The position numbers were made by a program, and so were the translations under genes. The notes beneath the pieces are model-generated. The model worked only from the letters and a program-made list of their open reading frames with translations. It was not told the origin of the DNA and did no database searches. Shown in pieces: positions 4,644-6,259 of a stretch of DNA of 6,259 nt. Position 1 is the first letter of the stretch; each line of letters opens with the position of its first letter. The DNA is from an uncultured bacterium (GTDB lineage Bacteria > Patescibacteriota > Minisyncoccia > Phycocordibacterales > UBA918), in assembly GCA_903839715.1 (NCBI GenBank), contig CAIMDH010000043.1, forward strand, positions 1 to 6,259. Direction: 5' to 3'.

Positions 4644-6259
4644 ATGGAATCGTGGTATTGGTTGAATGAGAATAGTCGTGGCTTTTTGGATAGAGGATAC
4701 TTGGCACCAGGACAGACACCCGAAGAACGAATTCGTGTCATTGCCGAAACAGCTGAAAAATACCTCAATCGACCGGGCTTTGCTGACAAGTTTTATGAGT
4801 ACATGGGGAAGGGGTGGATTTCACTAGCCTCACCAGTGTGGTCAAATTTTGGAGTGAAGAAGGGTTTGCCGATCAGTTGTTTTGGTTCGTACGTGGCGGA
4901 CAGTATGGGGAGTATTCTTTATACCAACGCCGAGGTCGGAATGATGAGTAAGTTTGGCGGAGGGTGTTCTGGGTACTTTGGCGATTTGCGTGAGCGGGGA
5001 GCGAGCATTTCCGACAACGGACATTCTTCTGGCTCTGTGCACTTTATGCAGCTCTTCGAGACTCTCGTTGATGTGGTGAGTCAAGGGTCAGTCCGTCGTG
5101 GGCACTTTTCACCATACCTTCCCGTCGAACATCCTGATATTTTAGAATTTCTTGATATAGGTACGGAAGGTAATCCTATCCAAAAGCTGACGCACGCCGT
5201 GACTGTCACTGATGCGTGGATGGAAGAGATGATTGCAGGCGATGATGTGAAGCGTGCTATCTGGGCGAGAGTTATTCAACGTCGTGGAGAAATGGGGTAT
5301 CCGTATATCATGTTCAAGGATACAGCAAACAAAAACACGGTTGATGTCTACAAGGATAAAGGACTCACCATTTACGCAAGTAATATGTGCAGTGAGATTA
5401 TGTTGCCTTCACGTGAAGATTGGTCATTTGTCTGTTGTCTTTCTTCAGTAAATCTCCTCCACTACGATGCGTGGAAGGATACCGATTTGGTCGAGACAAT
5501 GATTGCGTTCCTAGACGCGGTCATGCAAGATTTTATTGTGAAGTTAGAGTCTATGCGCGATAGCGAAGACTCTGACAAGCGTCTCGGCTTCAGTTTTTTG
5601 GAGCGTGCGTATAATTTTGCCAAGGCTAATCGCGCGCTCGGTCTCGGGGTACTAGGTTGGCACTCATTGTTGCAATCGAAAGGCTTGTCTTTTGAGTCAC
5701 CAGAAGCCGAGAAGCTTAACGTGGAAGTATTCAAGCAAATTAAGCTGAAGGCTGAGGCTTCTAGTCAACAGCTAGCCATTGAGCTTGGCGAGCCAGAAGT
5801 ACTAAAGGGGTATAGCCGCCGCAACACAACCCTGTTGGCGATTGCTCCGACTACCTCATCCGCATTTATTCTTGGGCAAGTGTCACAAGGTATCGAACCA
5901 ATCTGGTCAAACTGCTACATTAAAGACGTGGCCAAGATGAAGGTCACCATCAAAAACCAAAACCTCCAAGCCTTGTTGGCAGAGAAAGGTAAGGATACTA
6001 AGGAAGTATGGGATAGTATTCGCGACGCTGATGGTTCGGTCCAGTATCTAGATTTCTTGACGGACCAAGAACGTGCAATCTTCCGTACTTTTGGCGAAAT
6101 TGACCAAGCTGCCGTCATAAAACAGGCCGCTGATCGTCAGACTTACATCGACCAAGGGCAGTCTCTCAACATTATGGTGGCACCCGATATGCCTGTTAAA
6201 GACATTAACCAGCTGTACATCAACGCATGGAAGCAGGGAATTAAATCTTTGTATTATCA
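4644..6259 (+). CDS. nrdA: Class I ribonucleotide reductase, catalytic subunit NrdA (3' end outside window)
   Basis: NrdA reduces ribonucleotides to deoxyribonucleotides with a thiyl radical. The frame is open from the ATG at 4644 to the window edge (538 full codons). Family landmarks are the redox cysteine C79 (PISCFGS), the catalytic N247, C249 and E251 (SNMCSEIMLP), and the second redox cysteine C264 (FVCCLSSVNL). The phosphate-binding loop is APTTSSAFILGQ (401-412), and the radical-relay tyrosines Y537 and Y538 (KSLYY) are the last residues visible. Only the C-terminal tail, probably 20-40 residues with the paired cysteines, is missing. The protein starts straight in the N-terminal domain (WYWLNENSRGFLDRGYL) and has no ATP-cone. 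C79 replaces a position near 225 in E. coli. Sequence flavour is Bacteroidetes-like (LPVEHPDILEFL, ALGLGVLGWHS). About 8-10 extra residues appear near 302-322. The start has no Shine-Dalgarno sequence, but an upstream in-frame start is not needed for any domain. Confidence 0.95.
   Translation, partial: MESWYWLNENSRGFLDRGYLAPGQTPEERIRVIAETAEKYLNRPGFADKFYEYMGKGWISLASPVWSNFGVKKGLPISCFGSYVADSMGSILYTNAEVGMMSKFGGGCSGYFGDLRERGASISDNGHSSGSVHFMQLFETLVDVVSQGSVRRGHFSPYLPVEHPDILEFLDIGTEGNPIQKLTHAVTVTDAWMEEMIAGDDVKRAIWARVIQRRGEMGYPYIMFKDTANKNTVDVYKDKGLTIYASNMCSEIMLPSREDWSFVCCLSSVNLLHYDAWKDTDLVETMIAFLDAVMQDFIVKLESMRDSEDSDKRLGFSFLERAYNFAKANRALGLGVLGWHSLLQSKGLSFESPEAEKLNVEVFKQIKLKAEASSQQLAIELGEPEVLKGYSRRNTTLLAIAPTTSSAFILGQVSQGIEPIWSNCYIKDVAKMKVTIKNQNLQALLAEKGKDTKEVWDSIRDADGSVQYLDFLTDQERAIFRTFGEIDQAAVIKQAADRQTYIDQGQSLNIMVAPDMPVKDINQLYINAWKQGIKSLYY

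Noticed and set aside
1..6259. CRISPR array, insertion sequence or toxin-antitoxin pair
   Set aside because: No regularly spaced direct repeats, transposase frame with terminal repeats, or overlapping small gene pair was found on either strand.

Overview
The window looks like a compact bacterial chromosome fragment of moderate base composition. I favour a Patescibacteria (CPR, Parcubacteria-like) source. The reasons are short genes, weak or absent Shine-Dalgarno sequences, extended -10 promoters, a tRNA without an encoded CCA end, and a Bacteroidetes-like class I ribonucleotide reductase. None of these is decisive, and I ran no database search.

Layout. Positions 42-608 (minus) encode a small P-loop kinase-like NTPase. 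Positions 609-921 hold no gene but are rich in inverted repeats. They include an inverted, interrupted copy of the 3' end of the adjacent tRNA-His and that tRNA's rho-independent terminator. tRNA-His(GUG) lies at 922-994 (minus) with its own promoter at 1027-1055. Two membrane-protein genes follow on the plus strand: a YibE/F-family protein with a histidine-rich tail (1229-2431) and the mechanosensitive channel MscL (2484-2876), closed by a terminator near 2888-2920.

A 428-base intergenic region (2877-3304) precedes the ribonucleotide reductase genes. It carries a perfect DnaA box facing a second near-perfect box inside a 14-bp hairpin. Next come an extended -10 promoter and about 200 bases of leader with three folded elements. 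Then come nrdB (3305-4618) and nrdA (4644 to beyond the right edge).

How the genes work together. NrdB and NrdA form a class I ribonucleotide reductase that makes deoxynucleotides. The overall-activity ATP-cone sits at the N-terminus of the radical-generating subunit NrdB and is missing from the catalytic subunit NrdA. This is the arrangement known from Leeuwenhoekiella blandensis. The first metal ligand is Glu, which points to a class Id-like dimanganese enzyme. DnaA boxes and a folded leader upstream suggest coupling of dNTP supply to replication. The other genes (kinase-like NTPase, tRNA-His, YibE/F protein, MscL) have no obvious functional link to it.
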